From NCBI RefSeq assembly GCF_026625985.1, contig NZ_CP113116.1, positions 4,836,001 to 4,900,000 on the forward strand: a stretch of DNA of 64,000 nt, in the 5' to 3' direction. Both the position numbers and the translations under genes were made by a program. Shown one piece after another: positions 1 through 8,907 of this stretch (the stretch's first letter is position 1; each line of letters begins with the position of its first letter). Under the pieces are notes generated by a model that was given only the letters and a program-made list of their open reading frames with translations, searched no databases and was not told the origin of the DNA. This stretch comes from Mycobacterium sp. Aquia_213 (lineage in GTDB: Bacteria > Actinomycetota > Actinomycetes > Mycobacteriales > Mycobacteriaceae).

Positions 1-187
1 CGGGGTACTTCTCTCCGTCGCATACCGCCAAATTGCCGTAGCCCCATCGACCACCCGGGCAGAAGCCCTTCGTCATGTCCGGCTGGTGTGGGTCAGGCGG
101 ATCAGCGCTGGCAACGGCAGGAGAAAGAACAACCGCCGCAGCACAACCCAATATCGCAGCGCCGTGGCGCGGAAGCTTGAATTTCAT
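1..187 (-). CDS. Small secreted mycobacterial protein, N-terminal part only
   Basis: This reading frame runs leftward off the window edge. It begins at the ATG at 185-187 and opens with a clear Sec signal peptide: basic MKFKLPRHG, a hydrophobic stretch rich in Ala, Val and Leu, and an Ala-Ser-Ala cleavage site before Asp-Pro-Pro. The mature part has two cysteines within the visible 62 residues (FCPGGRW and AVCDGEKYP). An AGGGAG ribosome site lies about six bases before the start. The layout matches small cysteine-containing exported proteins of mycobacteria of unknown function. Product identity beyond 'secreted' is inference because the C-terminus is outside the window. Confidence 0.7.
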   Translation of the reverse strand, partial: MKFKLPRHGAAILGCAAAVVLSPAVASADPPDPHQPDMTKGFCPGGRWGYGNLAVCDGEKYP

Positions 188-317
188 TTCGACTCCCTAA
201 ACACGTTGAGCTGCGACGATGAGACAATAGCTTACGACGCGACATCGTCGGCCGAGCGTGAACTGGTTGCGAAAAATTGGCGGAAATCTCGCCGTGACAA
301 CATGTTCGGCGAAGCCG

Positions 318-3300
318 CTAGCGGAAATCGCGGGACTTCGAGCCCACCGAAAGGCTGATGCGGCCCAACCGCTCGGCGACGACCGTGACTGCGCCGCTGG
401 CATTTTGGACCTGACCGCGGATCAGCAGCGCCGATGCGGTGTTCGCCAGTTTGCGGTGTCGCGCCCACACCCCTGGCGTGCAGAGCACGTTGACCATCCC
501 GGTCTCGTCCTCGAGGTTGATGAACGTCACCCCCTGCGCCGTCGCGGGGCGCTGCCGATGGGTCACCGCGCCGGCGATCAGCACGCGATCGCCGTCGGGC
601 ACGCCGAGCAGCTCTTCGGCGGGCACCACCCCCATCGCGTTCAGGTCGGCCCGCAGAAACTGGGTCGGGTAGCTGTCCGGGGAGATGCCGGTGGCCCACA
701 CGTCGGCGGCGGCCAACTCCAGCTCGCTCATTCCGGGCAGGGCCGGGATGTGCGACGACGACCCCACGCCGGGTAGCCGGTCCGGCCGTTGGGTGGCCGC
801 GGCCCCGGCCGCCCACAGCGCCTCGCGCCGCGACGTCCCGAAGCAGCCCAGCGCCCCGGCCGTCGCCAGCGCTTCGGTCTGCGGCACGGAGAGCTGCAGC
901 CGGGTGGTCAGATCCAGCAGAGACACGAACGCGCCGTTGGCTTTTCGCTCTTCGACCAGTTGCTCGGCGAGGTCGTCGCCGATATGACGGACGGCGCCCA
1001 GCCCGAGGCGAACCTCGACTCCGGCGTTCTCGAGAGTGGCGTGCGCCAGGCTGGCGTTGACGTCCGGGCCGTGCACCAGCACGCCATGCCGGCGCGCATC
1101 GGCCACCAGCGACTGCGGTGAATAGAAACCCATCGGCTGCGCACGCAGCAGCGCGGCGCAGAACGCGGCCGGGTGATGCAGCTTGAACCACGACGAGTAG
1201 AACACCAGCGACGCGAAGGACAGCGCATGGCTTTCCGGAAAACCGAAATTGGCGAAGGCCTCCAGCTTTTCGTAGGTCCGGTCGATCACCTCGTCGGTGG
1301 CGCCGTGCAATTCGCGCATGCCGTCGTAGAACCGGCCGCGCAGCCGTTGCATTCGTTCGGTCGAACGCTTGGACCCCATGGCGCGGCGCAACTGGTCGGC
1401 CTCGGCGGCGGAAAAGCCGGCGCAGTCGACCGCGAGTTGCATCAGCTGCTCCTGGAAAAGCGGCACTCCCAGCGTCTTTCGCAATGCCGATTCCATGGAC
1501 GGGTGGTCGTAGACGACCGGGTCGATGCCATTGCGCCGCCGGATGTAGGGGTGCACCGACCCGCCCTGGATGGGCCCGGGCCGGATCAGCGCGACCTCGA
1601 CCACCAGGTCGTAGAACACCCGCGGCCGCAGCCGCGGCAGCGTGGCCATCTGTGCGCGCGACTCCACCTGGAACACCCCGACGGAATCGGCGCGCTGCAG
1701 CATCTCGTACACCGCCGGCTCGGAGAGGTCGAGGCGGGCCAGATCGACCTCGAGGTCTTTGTGTTCGGCCACCAGGTCTTTCGCGTAATGCAGCGCCGAG
1801 AGCATACCCAGCCCGAGTAGATCGAACTTCACCAAACCGATGGCCGCACAGTCGTCTTTGTCCCATTGCAGGACGCTGCGATTCTCCATCCGCGCCCACT
1901 CCACCGGGCACACGTCGGCGATCGGGCGGTCGCAGATCACCATGCCGCCGGAGTGAATGCCCATATGCCGCGGCAGGTTCCGGATCTGGGTGGCCAGGTC
2001 GATCACCTGCTCGGGAATGCCTTCGATGTCGGGCGAGTCGGCAAGCCCGTTCCAGTGGCCGATCTGCTTGCTCCACGCGTCCTGCTGGCCCTGCGAGAAA
2101 CCTAGGGCGCGGGCCATGTCGCGCACCGCGATTCGGCCGCGGTAGGTGATGACGTTGGCGACCTGGGCGGCGTAGTCGCGGCCGTATTTGTCGTAGACGT
2201 ACTGGATGACCTTTTCGCGCTGATCCGACTCGATGTCCATGTCGATGTCGGGCGGCCCGTCGCGGGCGGGTGACAAGAAGCGCTCGAACAACAGCTCGTT
2301 GACCACCGGATCGACCGCGGTGACGCCCAGGGCGTAACAGACCGCGGAGTTGGCCGCCGATCCCCTGCCCTGGCACAGGATGTTGTTCTCCCGGCAAAAC
2401 CGGGCGATATCGTGCACAACCAGGAAGTAGCCCGGAAATGTCAGTTGGGCAATGACTTTCAGCTCGTGCTCGATCTGGGCGTACGCGCGCGGCGCGCCGT
2501 CGGGAAGTCCGTAGCGGTCGCGCGCGCCGGCCATCACCAACTGCCGCAACCAGCTGTCCTCGGTGTGCCCGTCGGGCACGTCGAACGGCGGCAGCTGCGG
2601 CGCGATGAGCGCCAGCCCGAACGCGCACTGCTCGCCGAGTTCGGCAGCGGCGGTCACCACGTCAGGGCCCCCAGAAGGCCCATGCGCGAACAGCCGGGCC
2701 ATCTCCTCGCCGGACCGCAGGTGCGAGCCGCCCAGCGGGGCCAGCCATCCGGCGGCCGACTCCAGCGACTGCCGGGCCCGGATGGCGCCCATCGCCATGG
2801 CCAGCCTGCTGCGCGACGGATGCGCGAAATGCGCTCCGGTGGTGGCGACCACGCCGACCCCGAAGCGTGGCGCCAGGGCGGCCAGCGCAGCGTTGCGTTC
2901 GTCATCGAGGGGCTGGCCGTGATGGGTCAACTCGACGCTGACCCTTCCAGCACCGAAGCGGTCCACCAGGTCGGCCAGCGCCCGCGCCGCCGCATCCGGC
3001 CCGCCGTCGGAAAGCGCTTGGCGGACATGGCCTTTACGGCATCCGGTCAGGATGTGCCAATGCCCGTCTGCGGCTTCGGTCAGCGTGTCGATGTCGAAGC
3101 GCAGCTTGCCTTTCTCACCGCCGGCCAGATGCGCCGCGGCCAGCTGCCGCGACAGCCGCCGGTAGCCCTCCGGGCCGCGGGCCAGCACCAGCAGGTGCGG
3201 GCCGGCGGGATCCGGCTGCTCGGTACGGGCCTCCGAAAACAACGAGGCAAACGACGAAGCACCCAACGACAGCTCGGCGCCGAACACGGTGCGCACGTCG

Positions 3301-3641
3301 AGTTCGGCGGCGGCTTCGGCGAACCGCACCGCGCCGTACAGACCGTTGTGGTCGGTCAGCGCCAGCGCCCGCAGATCCAGCCGGGCGGCCTCCTCGACCA
3401 GCTCCTCGGGTGTGCTGGCCCCGTCCAGGAAGCTGTACGCCGAATGCGCGTGCAGCTCGGCATAGGCGACAGAGGAGCGGGCGCCCTTGGCTCCTCGCGG
3501 CGGCGTGTACGTCCCGCGCCGGTGCGACAGCGGACCGTCTTCTGCCGGACCGGAGGGGCTGGGCGCGCCGGCATGGCGCGGCTTGCCGTCGAGCACCCGC
3601 TCCATTTCCGCCCAACTCGGCGGCCCGTTGAACCAACCCAT
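318..3641 (-). CDS. dnaE2: Error-prone DNA polymerase III alpha subunit DnaE2
   Basis: The product (1107 aa) is the translesion replicative-type polymerase of the mycobacterial mutasome, which works with ImuA' and ImuB after DNA damage. An N-terminal PHP domain starts near residue 61 (AELHAHSAYSFLDG). The palm carries the acidic catalytic motif PDIDMDIESDQ, followed by the tau/finger regions and a C-terminal OB fold (FINLEDETGMVNVLC). Length and domain order are those of DnaE2, not of the housekeeping DnaE1, which is somewhat longer. The ATG at 3639-3641 is the natural start, and a perfect LexA box begins only 13 bases further upstream, so the gene should be SOS-induced. It matches Rv3370c and is divergent from the acyltransferase gene. 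Confidence 0.97.
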   Translation of the reverse strand: MGWFNGPPSWAEMERVLDGKPRHAGAPSPSGPAEDGPLSHRRGTYTPPRGAKGARSSVAYAELHAHSAYSFLDGASTPEELVEEAARLDLRALALTDHNGLYGAVRFAEAAAELDVRTVFGAELSLGASSFASLFSEARTEQPDPAGPHLLVLARGPEGYRRLSRQLAAAHLAGGEKGKLRFDIDTLTEAADGHWHILTGCRKGHVRQALSDGGPDAAARALADLVDRFGAGRVSVELTHHGQPLDDERNAALAALAPRFGVGVVATTGAHFAHPSRSRLAMAMGAIRARQSLESAAGWLAPLGGSHLRSGEEMARLFAHGPSGGPDVVTAAAELGEQCAFGLALIAPQLPPFDVPDGHTEDSWLRQLVMAGARDRYGLPDGAPRAYAQIEHELKVIAQLTFPGYFLVVHDIARFCRENNILCQGRGSAANSAVCYALGVTAVDPVVNELLFERFLSPARDGPPDIDMDIESDQREKVIQYVYDKYGRDYAAQVANVITYRGRIAVRDMARALGFSQGQQDAWSKQIGHWNGLADSPDIEGIPEQVIDLATQIRNLPRHMGIHSGGMVICDRPIADVCPVEWARMENRSVLQWDKDDCAAIGLVKFDLLGLGMLSALHYAKDLVAEHKDLEVDLARLDLSEPAVYEMLQRADSVGVFQVESRAQMATLPRLRPRVFYDLVVEVALIRPGPIQGGSVHPYIRRRNGIDPVVYDHPSMESALRKTLGVPLFQEQLMQLAVDCAGFSAAEADQLRRAMGSKRSTERMQRLRGRFYDGMRELHGATDEVIDRTYEKLEAFANFGFPESHALSFASLVFYSSWFKLHHPAAFCAALLRAQPMGFYSPQSLVADARRHGVLVHGPDVNASLAHATLENAGVEVRLGLGAVRHIGDDLAEQLVEERKANGAFVSLLDLTTRLQLSVPQTEALATAGALGCFGTSRREALWAAGAAATQRPDRLPGVGSSSHIPALPGMSELELAAADVWATGISPDSYPTQFLRADLNAMGVVPAEELLGVPDGDRVLIAGAVTHRQRPATAQGVTFINLEDETGMVNVLCTPGVWARHRKLANTASALLIRGQVQNASGAVTVVAERLGRISLSVGSKSRDFR

Positions 3642-3653
3642 TCGCTCAGTCTA

Positions 3654-3669
3654 TCGAACAAATGTTCGA
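3654..3669. promoter_or_regulatory. LexA (SOS) box of dnaE2
   Basis: The 16-base sequence TCGAACAAATGTTCGA is a perfect palindrome of the form TCGAAC-N4-GTTCGA, the mycobacterial/Gram-positive SOS operator. It lies 13 bases before the dnaE2 start codon, between dnaE2 and the divergent acyltransferase gene. LexA bound here would block dnaE2 transcription until RecA triggers LexA self-cleavage. Confidence 0.95.
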
Positions 3670-3680
3670 TTTCGTGCAGA

Positions 3681-3701
3681 GTTGTTAAAGCGGTTGTTAA
3701 A
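3681..3701. repeat. Two direct copies of GTTGTTAAA in the dnaE2/acyltransferase promoter region
   Basis: GTTGTTAAA occurs at 3681-3689 and again at 3693-3701, a 12-base period, and a looser variant (GTCTTAACGG) follows near 3725. Spacing by about one helical turn is what a tandem-binding activator would need. The factor is unknown. The repeats sit about 100 bases before the rightward acyltransferase gene. Confidence 0.45.
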
Positions 3702-3804
3702 CGGGTCTTCAACTTCTAAACACAGTCTTAACGGATTGGGATCTACCGCGACGGGGTCACCGCGACAGATACTGGTACGGGGCAACTAGGGGCGGGAATT
3801 GAAT

Positions 3805-5178
3805 ATGGTGCAGCTGACGACAGCATTGGATACGGGATTCCACGCCGCGGCGGACTCCGATCGGCAGGCGAGCATGGCGACCGGCGCGGTCGCCATCGTC
3901 GATGGTGCCGTGCCCAATCTCGATCAGCTCAAAGCGCTTCTGGCAGAACGGATTCAGTCGATACCGCGGTGCGCCCAGGTGTTGCGGACGCATCCGTTCA
4001 GCGGTGCCCAGCACTGGGTCGACGATCCGGGTTTCGACCTCGCCCATCACCTGCGCCGGGTCGCGATTCCCCGCCCGGGCGACGAGGCCGACCTGTCGCG
4101 GGCGATCGCCCACGCGTGCGAGCGTCCCCTGGAATTGGACCGGCCGCTGTGGGAGTGCTGGGTCATCGAGGGGCTGAGAGGCAAGTGGGCGATCTTGATG
4201 AAGGTCCACCATTACCTGGCCGAAGCCACCCCCGCGGCCCATTTGCTCACCCGGCTCTGCGACGGCGCCGGCAGCGAAATGTTCGCTAATCACGTTGCGC
4301 CCAAGATTGATTCGACACAGGACCGCACGCAGGGCTGGGCCAACGCGCTCTGGCAAGCCTCGGCCGTCGCCAGCGCCGTCACCAGCAACCTGGCCGAGAC
4401 CCTCTGGTCGGCGGCCCGCATGTCGTCGACCGGTCCGGCGATCACCATGCGGCGGTACAGCACGGTGCGCATTCCTCTTGCCGCCGTCGACACGGTGTGC
4501 GGCAAGTTCCGGGTAACCACCAACGACGTCGCGCTCGCCGCCATCACCGAAGGCTTCCGGGCCGTGCTGCTGCACCGCGGCGAACAACCCCGCGCGGGTT
4601 CGTTGCGCACCCTGGAGAAGACCGACGACATCTCGGACAAGCTGCCGTATCTGCCCGTCGAGCACGACGATCCGGTGCAGCGGCTGCGGATTGTGCACAG
4701 CAGCTTGAACCAGCCGACGACGGCCCGGCAGAACGCCGGCCCGAGCATCGTGAACCTGGCTACCAGTTCCATGCCATTTGCATTGTGCGCCAAGGCAGTT
4801 CGACTGGTACTGAGCCGACTACCGCAACCGGGCATCGTGACGCTGTCCACCAACGCCCCCGGGCCGCGGCACCGGTTGGAGCTGATGGGCGCAACCGTGG
4901 AACGCTTGCTGCCGATCCCGCCGACGGGTTCGCAGCTGTCCAGCGGAGTCGCGGTGCTGAGCTACGGCGACGAGCTGATCTTCGGGATCACCGCCGACTA
5001 CGACGCCGCACCCGAACTCCAGCAGCTCGCCAACGGCATCGAACGGGAGATGGCGCGACTGACGGCGCTCAGCCAAGACTCCGTCCTGTTGTTCACCAAG
5101 GATCGCCGCAAGCGCCGGACCCGCACGGTGCCGGGCGGCGTACCGCCGAGTCACCCGACCGCGCGAGCGCGCCACTGA
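3805..5178 (+). CDS. Wax ester synthase/diacylglycerol acyltransferase-like protein with altered active site
   Basis: The 457-aa product belongs to the WS/DGAT family that esterifies diacylglycerol or fatty alcohols with acyl-CoA; by position it corresponds to Rv3371. Family landmarks include RCAQVLRTHPFSGAQHWVDD near the N-terminus, PLWECWVIEGL before the active site, and a C-terminal condensation-like half with the NAPGPRH motif. The normal catalytic signature HHxxxDG instead reads HHYLAEA (about 4210-4230), so both the Asp and Gly have changed (to Glu and Ala). The ATG at 3805 is preferred; an in-frame TTG lies at 3799. Activity may be reduced, altered or lost. Confidence 0.85.
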   Translation: MVQLTTALDTGFHAAADSDRQASMATGAVAIVDGAVPNLDQLKALLAERIQSIPRCAQVLRTHPFSGAQHWVDDPGFDLAHHLRRVAIPRPGDEADLSRAIAHACERPLELDRPLWECWVIEGLRGKWAILMKVHHYLAEATPAAHLLTRLCDGAGSEMFANHVAPKIDSTQDRTQGWANALWQASAVASAVTSNLAETLWSAARMSSTGPAITMRRYSTVRIPLAAVDTVCGKFRVTTNDVALAAITEGFRAVLLHRGEQPRAGSLRTLEKTDDISDKLPYLPVEHDDPVQRLRIVHSSLNQPTTARQNAGPSIVNLATSSMPFALCAKAVRLVLSRLPQPGIVTLSTNAPGPRHRLELMGATVERLLPIPPTGSQLSSGVAVLSYGDELIFGITADYDAAPELQQLANGIEREMARLTALSQDSVLLFTKDRRKRRTRTVPGGVPPSHPTARARH

Positions 5179-5203
5179 CCCAGCCCGGGCGGCATCGACC
5201 ACC

Positions 5204-6283
5204 GTGAGAAGGTTGGTCGTGCCCACATTGGATCCGGCCACCATCGACCCGCGTCGCCACGACGCGGTGTTGTTCGACCCCGCGCTGGACGCTCCGCACG
5301 TGCTGATCGCGCAACTGCGGGACGCCGGTGTCAGCACCGGCACATTCGCCTCGGCCGATGACCTCGGCGACCTTCGGGCCGGACGCTGTGTCGTCGTCGC
5401 GGCGAGTCCGGCGGTCGCGACAGCTGCGCACGAGGCCGGGTTCGCGCTGGTGATCGGGGCCGAAGACCTGAGTAACGTGACCGTCCGCACCGGGGACCTA
5501 CGCATGTCGCAGCTTCCCGATGCGTCGCAGCTCCTCGGCGGGGGCCTCGCCGCCCGACGGCCGGCGGTGTTCTTCGACTTCGACGGAACGCTGTCGGACA
5601 TCGTCGACGATCCGGACTCGGCGCAGCTTGTCACCGGGGCGGCCAACGCGCTGCAGCAGCTGGCCGCGCGCTGCCCGGTCGCGATACTATCCGGCCGCGA
5701 CCTCGCCGACGTGGCGGCGCGCGTCGGCCTGCCCGGTATCTGGTACGCCGGCAGTCACGGATTCGAGCTGACCGCACCCGATGGAACCCACCACCAGAAC
5801 GACGCGGCGGCCGCGGCCATACCGGTGCTGGAATCCGCGGCCGCCCAGCTACGCGAGCGACTCGGGTCGATTCCGGGTGTCAGGGTGGAGCACAAGCGGT
5901 TTGGCGTTGCCGTGCACTACCGCAACGCGGCGCGAGACCGCGTCGGCGAGGTGTTGGCGGCGGTACGCGCGGCGGGTCAGCGCGAGGCGCTGCGGGTGAC
6001 CACCGGCCGCGAGGTCATCGAGCTGCGTCCGGATGTCGACTGGGACAAGGGAAAAACCTTGCAGTGGGTGCTCGATCACCTGGACGGCTCGGCAGACCTG
6101 ACACCGATCTTTCTCGGCGACGACATCACCGACGAGGACGCGTTCGACGCGGTGCGCGCGGACGGGATACCAATCCTGGTGCGGCACAACGACGACGGCG
6201 ACCGGGCCACCGCCGCACTGTTCGCGCTGGATAGTCCGGCCGCCGCAGCCGACTTCGTCGGCCGGCTGGCCCGTCGCCTCTGA
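5204..6283 (+). CDS. otsB2: Trehalose-6-phosphate phosphatase OtsB2
   Basis: This 359-aa HAD-superfamily enzyme removes phosphate from trehalose 6-phosphate, the last step of the OtsA-OtsB trehalose route. HAD motif I is FFDFDGTLSD, motif II follows in AILSGRDLADV, the substrate loop reads WYAGSHGFEL, and motifs III/IV appear as WDKGKTL and FLGDDITDEDAF. About 120 residues precede the catalytic domain, the N-terminal extension typical of mycobacterial OtsB2. It starts with GTG at 5204, 25 bases after the acyltransferase stop, so co-transcription is likely. It corresponds to Rv3372. Confidence 0.95.
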   Translation: MRRLVVPTLDPATIDPRRHDAVLFDPALDAPHVLIAQLRDAGVSTGTFASADDLGDLRAGRCVVVAASPAVATAAHEAGFALVIGAEDLSNVTVRTGDLRMSQLPDASQLLGGGLAARRPAVFFDFDGTLSDIVDDPDSAQLVTGAANALQQLAARCPVAILSGRDLADVAARVGLPGIWYAGSHGFELTAPDGTHHQNDAAAAAIPVLESAAAQLRERLGSIPGVRVEHKRFGVAVHYRNAARDRVGEVLAAVRAAGQREALRVTTGREVIELRPDVDWDKGKTLQWVLDHLDGSADLTPIFLGDDITDEDAFDAVRADGIPILVRHNDDGDRATAALFALDSPAAAADFVGRLARRL

Positions 6284-6292
6284 CGGTCGCTG

Positions 6293-7114
6293 CTAGGTGG
6301 CGTCCCTGTCCAGCATGAAGTCACTGTTGTTGGTGCCGTTGTCCAAACCGCTGATGGTGTCGCTGTTGAGGACGATGAAGCCGCCACTGCCCGGGTGAAA
6401 TTGCGTGATCAGCAGCGTCTCGTCGGCCATGCTGATGCCGATCTTGCCGATCCTGCGGACGATGAAATCGCTGGTGAGGGAGAAGAAATTGTGGTCGAGC
6501 GTGCTCGGATTCCACGCCCGGTACATGTGGCCGTCGATCCTGACCAGCGCTTTCTGGCTGTACCACTCGCTCGCGTCGGTGGGCAGGCCCCTTGATGCGA
6601 AGTCGTCGATCTGTTTGCGTGCCGACGCCGTCAGCTTGCTGATGTGGATGTGCAGCTGGTTCTGGTCACGCCTGAACTGCCCGTTGATGCCCGCCGCCCA
6701 ATCCGAGTTGATCGGTAGCCACATCTTCTCGTCGTACGCGGCCTTGAAGAAGTGAGGGGTGTTGGGGGACAACAGGTTGTAGCACTCGATCCCGCTGACG
6801 CGCACCGTCGGGATGAACAGCAGATCGTAGGGGGCGTTCTTCGTGTAGGACTTGCCGTGGTGCACCACATATCCGCGGGAGCGGTCACCGCCGGGGATCT
6901 CGACGTCGAGATTGCCGTGTGCTTTCACGTCTTCGCCGGCTTGGGCGTTCTTCGCCGCGTCCCACAAGATCCCGCCATCGGCGTCCGTGCCGCACGCGGG
7001 CGGCACCGGTGGCCATGACGGCTGATCGGCGGACGCAGTCGGCGCGATGCCGGTCGCCCCGAGGACACAAGTCATCAGCGTGGCGATCCCCAACCGCATG
7101 AGCGCACCCGTCAT
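6293..7114 (-). CDS. Exported CDP-diacylglycerol hydrolase (Cdh)-like protein
   Basis: The 273-aa product has an N-terminal signal sequence (MTGALMRLG..., hydrophobic, Ala-Ser-Ala before DQPSWPP) and a HIT-like core with the motif NQLHIHISKL, characteristic of the Cdh family that splits CDP-diacylglycerol into phosphatidate and CMP. DLLFIPTVRVSGIE and FIVLNSDT also fit this family. The ATG at 7114 has a GAAGGG ribosome site about eight bases upstream; a second ATG at 7099 is possible. M. tuberculosis cdh (Rv2289) lies elsewhere, so this may be a paralogue. Substrate is inferred from family. Confidence 0.75.
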   Translation of the reverse strand: MTGALMRLGIATLMTCVLGATGIAPTASADQPSWPPVPPACGTDADGGILWDAAKNAQAGEDVKAHGNLDVEIPGGDRSRGYVVHHGKSYTKNAPYDLLFIPTVRVSGIECYNLLSPNTPHFFKAAYDEKMWLPINSDWAAGINGQFRRDQNQLHIHISKLTASARKQIDDFASRGLPTDASEWYSQKALVRIDGHMYRAWNPSTLDHNFFSLTSDFIVRRIGKIGISMADETLLITQFHPGSGGFIVLNSDTISGLDNGTNNSDFMLDRDAT

Positions 7115-7206
7115 CGACAGCCCTTCAAAGGTTTTTGACAGCGAAACTAGAGACCGCGAGATCTTCGCATGGGTATATTTGCTGTCGAACGAAAGGCCGC
7201 GGCCCG

Positions 7207-8079
7207 CTAGCTCGGCGCGTATTCGACCGCGCCGTCGTCGAGCACCACCCGCGCGTCGCTGCCTGCGGCGCCAGAAGCTTCGGTGCGAAAGACTGCCTTG
7301 CCCTCCGCGGTACGCCAGATCAGCGTTGTCAACGTCTCGCCGGGAAACACCGGCGAGCTGAAGCGCGAATCGATCGAGGTGATGTTCGCCGCAACCCCGT
7401 TGCCGAGCTCGGCGACCAGCGCGCGGCCCGCCACCCCATAGCTGCACAGCCCGTGCAGGATTGGCTTCGGGAAGCCGGCCAACTCCCGGGCGAACCACGG
7501 ATCGCTGTGCAGCGGGTTGCGGTCACCGGAGAGCCGGTAGATCAGCGCCTGGTCCTCGCGGGTGGGCAGGGCGACCTTGATGTCGGGCTCGCGATCCGGG
7601 AACTCCGGGGCGATGGGCCGCTGGCCCGGTTGCCCGCCGAAACCGCCCGCGCCCCGGACGACAAAGGTGGTCGACGTTTCGGCGATCAGCTCCTTAGAAT
7701 CCGGGTCGGTGCCGCGACCGCGCAGCATCACGACCGCGTTCTTGCCTTCGCCCTTGTCTTGGATGTCGGTGACCTCGGTGACCACCGACAGCTTGCCCGC
7801 CGCGGGCAACGGCGCGTGCAGCCGGATGCCTTGCGAGCCGTGTAACAGCATGGCCCAGTTGAACTTTCCGATCTTGCCGGCCGCACCGAACGCGGGACAG
7901 CAGATCACCGCGTAGGTGGGCAGCACCTGCTGGGCGATCTCGTGGCTGTTCTCGGTGGTGAACGACAGGTCGTCGAGCCCGGCGCCGACGCCGAGGGCGT
8001 ACAGCAGCGTGTCCCGGTCGGTCCATTCGAACAACATCGGCTCGGTCACCGCACCGATCGCACTCGGGTCAATCGCCAT
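7207..8079 (-). CDS. htdY: MaoC-like 3-hydroxyacyl-thioester dehydratase HtdY
   Basis: The 290-aa product is a double hot-dog hydratase. The C-terminal half carries the hydratase 2 motif with the catalytic Asp and His: YRLSGDRNPLHSDPWFA. LHGLCSYGVAGRAL follows, as in Rv3389c. It is expected to hydrate or dehydrate (R)-3-hydroxyacyl-CoA in lipid metabolism. The ATG at 8079 is chosen because MAIDPSAIGAVTEP matches the family start and a GAGGAG site lies just upstream. It is divergent from lpqD. Confidence 0.93.
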   Translation of the reverse strand: MAIDPSAIGAVTEPMLFEWTDRDTLLYALGVGAGLDDLSFTTENSHEIAQQVLPTYAVICCPAFGAAGKIGKFNWAMLLHGSQGIRLHAPLPAAGKLSVVTEVTDIQDKGEGKNAVVMLRGRGTDPDSKELIAETSTTFVVRGAGGFGGQPGQRPIAPEFPDREPDIKVALPTREDQALIYRLSGDRNPLHSDPWFARELAGFPKPILHGLCSYGVAGRALVAELGNGVAANITSIDSRFSSPVFPGETLTTLIWRTAEGKAVFRTEASGAAGSDARVVLDDGAVEYAPS

Positions 8080-8174
8080 GCGAGTCTCCTCTCGATCTAC
8101 AAGATTCACGCTTTTCCGCACTCAACCATTGCAAACCCTTCCCCCTGGGGCTATCGGCAGGGCAGGCTATCGAC

Positions 8175-8888
8175 ATGGCCACGCGCAGCATGATCGGAAA
8201 GGCGTTCTGGAAAACAGGAGCCGTACTCGCCGCGGCACTCATCGTCGGTGCCTGCGGCGGATCGACGCAAGCACGCGCGATCACGTTGACGTTCATCCGA
8301 AACGCGCAGACGCAATCCGACGCCGACGGAATCATCAATACCGATCCGCCCGGCCCCGACCTCACCGCCGAGGGCAAGGGGCAGGCCCAGCAGCTGGCGC
8401 ACCAGAGCGGTCGCAACGACTTCGACGCCGTCTACGCCTCCGCGATGGCCGGGGCGCAGCAGACCGCCGGGCCGCTGGCCAGCGAACTCGGCAAGCCGGT
8501 CGAGGTCCTGTCCGGCGTGCAGGCCCTCAATGCGGGCTGGTACAACGGCAAACCCGAATCGATGGCGGGTGCGACGTACCTGTTGGCGCCGACGGGCTGG
8601 ATCAACGGCGACATCGCAGACAGCATCCCGGGATCGGTCAGCGGCAAGCAGTTCAACAACGAGTTCACCGCCGCGGTCAACAAGGTCTACAACAGCGGTC
8701 ACAGCAAGCCGGTCGTGTTCTCCCAGGGCCCGGCGATCATGGCGTGGACGCTGATGAACGCCCGCAACGGCAAGAACAGCCTGCTGACCAGCCATCCCCT
8801 CCCGAACGCCGGCCGCGTGGTGATCAGCGGCAACCCGACGGACGGGTGGACGCTGGTCGATTGGGACGGCATCCGCAACTTCAGCTGA
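8175..8888 (+). CDS. lpqD: Lipoprotein LpqD, degenerate histidine-phosphatase fold
   Basis: The product (237 aa) begins with a lipoprotein signal ending in LIVGACGG, so Cys27 or close to it should be lipidated and the protein held at the outer face of the membrane. The rest resembles the phosphoglycerate mutase/histidine phosphatase superfamily. The usual RHG nucleophile motif reads RNAQTQ (His to Asn) and the second active-site SHG reads SQG (His to Gln). Both catalytic histidines are therefore missing, and a binding or scaffold role is more likely than catalysis. It corresponds to Rv3390 in position. Confidence 0.85.
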   Translation: MATRSMIGKAFWKTGAVLAAALIVGACGGSTQARAITLTFIRNAQTQSDADGIINTDPPGPDLTAEGKGQAQQLAHQSGRNDFDAVYASAMAGAQQTAGPLASELGKPVEVLSGVQALNAGWYNGKPESMAGATYLLAPTGWINGDIADSIPGSVSGKQFNNEFTAAVNKVYNSGHSKPVVFSQGPAIMAWTLMNARNGKNSLLTSHPLPNAGRVVISGNPTDGWTLVDWDGIRNFS

Positions 8889-8907
8889 TCACCGCTACCA
8901 TGGCTCC

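Noticed and set aside
2412..3719. Long open frame opposite dnaE2
   Set aside because: It is a high-GC shadow with Arg/Gly/Gln-rich composition and no family motif, while the other strand encodes a complete DnaE2.
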